From: Maribacter sp.
GTDB lineage: Bacteria; Bacteroidota; Bacteroidia; Flavobacteriales; Flavobacteriaceae
Direction: 5' to 3'
DNA length: 7,518 nt
NCBI GenBank assembly: GCA_018679695.1
Contig: JAHHKH010000206.1
Coordinates: forward strand, 1 to 7,518
The position numbers and the translations under genes are program-made. Each line of letters starts with the position of its first letter. Position 1 is the stretch's first letter. The notes beneath the pieces were generated by a model. That model was not told where the DNA came from. It ran no database searches and saw nothing but the letters and a program-made list of their open reading frames with translations. Below are positions 6,733-7,518 of this stretch, piece by piece.

Positions 6733-7518
6733 ATGAACAAACTACAGGTAATTGAGCTTTTTGCGGGGGTTGGAGGGTTTCGGTTAGGTCTTGAAAACAC
6801 AGGTAATTACGAGATTGTGTGGTCCAATCAGTGGGAGCCATCGACCAAGGCCCAACACGCTTCTATGGTCTACGAGGCGCGTTTTGGTCCTGAAAATCAT
6901 AGCAATAAAGATATTTCCGAAGTGCTGACCTCTGAAATACCAGATGCGGATATTTTAGTGGGAGGTTTTCCTTGCCAAGATTATTCTGTTGCCACTACAT
7001 TGCAAAACTCCAAAGGGTTGATTGGCAAAAAAGGGGTTTTATGGTGGTCTATACATCGTATTCTGTCAGAAAAAGTAAGCCCTCCCAAATACTTGTTCCT
7101 TGAAAATGTAGATCGCTTATTAAAATCACCTTCTTCCCAAAGGGGGCGCGATTTTGCGATAATGCTTAAAAGTTTGGATGATTTGGGTTACGCGGTGGAA
7201 TGGCGGATAATCAATGCGGCGGATTATGGGATGCCGCAACGCCGAAGGCGTATATTTTTCTTAGGCTACCACAAATCAACAACATTATATAAATCGCTGC
7301 TTAAAGTAAATAAAAAAGAGTGGATTCAGCATTCAGGTGTGCTCCCCAAGGCGTTGCCGGTCAATAAGCTGCTTGAAAAATACCATGAGTTTGGGTTAAA
7401 AGGCGATTTGGTTGAAATTTCGGAACAATTTAATCTGGGGGAGAAGCTATCCCCGTTCGAAAATAGCGGGGTTCTGATGAAAGGGCAGGTGCATACCGCC
7501 AAGACCTCACCAGCCTAT
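6733..7518 (+). CDS. C5-cytosine DNA methyltransferase (3' end outside window)
   Basis: The frame runs 262 codons from ATG 6733 to the right edge without a stop, so the gene is truncated by the window. It transfers a methyl group from S-adenosylmethionine to carbon 5 of cytosine in a specific DNA site. The ordered motifs are clear: motif I VIELFAGVGGFRLGLE (6-21, SAM binding), motif IV GGFPCQDYSV (77-86) with catalytic Cys81, motif VI FLENVDRLL (122-130), and motif VIII YGMPQRRRRIFFLGY (165-179). The part after about 200 is the start of the target-recognition region; motifs IX and X are missing because the sequence ends. The target site cannot be read. A Dcm-type enzyme of this sort often belongs to a type II restriction-modification pair, but no endonuclease is in view and the upstream neighbour is a housekeeping-type cell-wall peptidase, so any partner must lie downstream. 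An orphan methyltransferase is the alternative. Confidence 0.95.
   Translation, partial: MNKLQVIELFAGVGGFRLGLENTGNYEIVWSNQWEPSTKAQHASMVYEARFGPENHSNKDISEVLTSEIPDADILVGGFPCQDYSVATTLQNSKGLIGKKGVLWWSIHRILSEKVSPPKYLFLENVDRLLKSPSSQRGRDFAIMLKSLDDLGYAVEWRIINAADYGMPQRRRRIFFLGYHKSTTLYKSLLKVNKKEWIQHSGVLPKALPVNKLLEKYHEFGLKGDLVEISEQFNLGEKLSPFENSGVLMKGQVHTAKTSPAY

Overview
The window looks like chromosomal DNA from a member of the Bacteroidota, most likely a marine-type flavobacterium. This is inferred from the moderately AT-rich composition, the near absence of Shine-Dalgarno sequences, TAnnTTTG-like -7 elements, several lipoproteins with short signal peptides, and the protein types. No rRNA, tRNA, CRISPR array, insertion sequence or long repeat was seen. 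Genes are densely packed and no gene-free stretch exceeds 300 bases.

Left part (2-5330, all + strand). The window opens inside the C-terminal part of a small predicted beta-barrel (lipocalin-like) protein. Next comes a tight run of four genes: a PqqB-like metallo-beta-lactamase-fold lipoprotein, a fructosamine kinase-family protein overlapping it by 20 bases, a PQQ-dependent dehydrogenase lipoprotein with a cytochrome c domain inserted in its propeller, and a Gfo/Idh/MocA-type NAD(P)-dependent oxidoreductase 11 bases further on. The short spacing suggests one transcription unit, possibly with an internal promoter before the dehydrogenase. A working reading, which is inference, is a small sugar or sugar-derivative oxidation module. 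The dehydrogenase would oxidise substrate outside the cytoplasmic membrane and pass electrons through its own haem. The kinase and the oxidoreductase would act on related carbohydrates or glycated amines in the cytoplasm. The PqqB-like protein may be tied to the PQQ cofactor. No pqqA, C, D or E gene is visible.

Middle (5331-5421). Two genes converge here. A 31-codon hydrophobic open frame (5335-5430) sits in the gap; whether it is a gene is uncertain.

Right part. On the - strand is an NlpC/P60 cysteine peptidase lipoprotein with SH3-like domains, resembling gamma-D-glutamyl-diamino acid peptidases of cell-wall peptide recycling (YkfC type). Across a 117-base divergent intergenic region, on the + strand, is a C5-cytosine DNA methyltransferase cut off by the window end. 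It could be the edge of a restriction-modification or other defence locus lying beyond the window.

All functions are judged by motif recognition. The families are mostly well known. The less usual points are the PqqB-like lipoprotein with an altered metal motif, the haem domain inside the dehydrogenase propeller, and the grouping of these with a fructosamine kinase.
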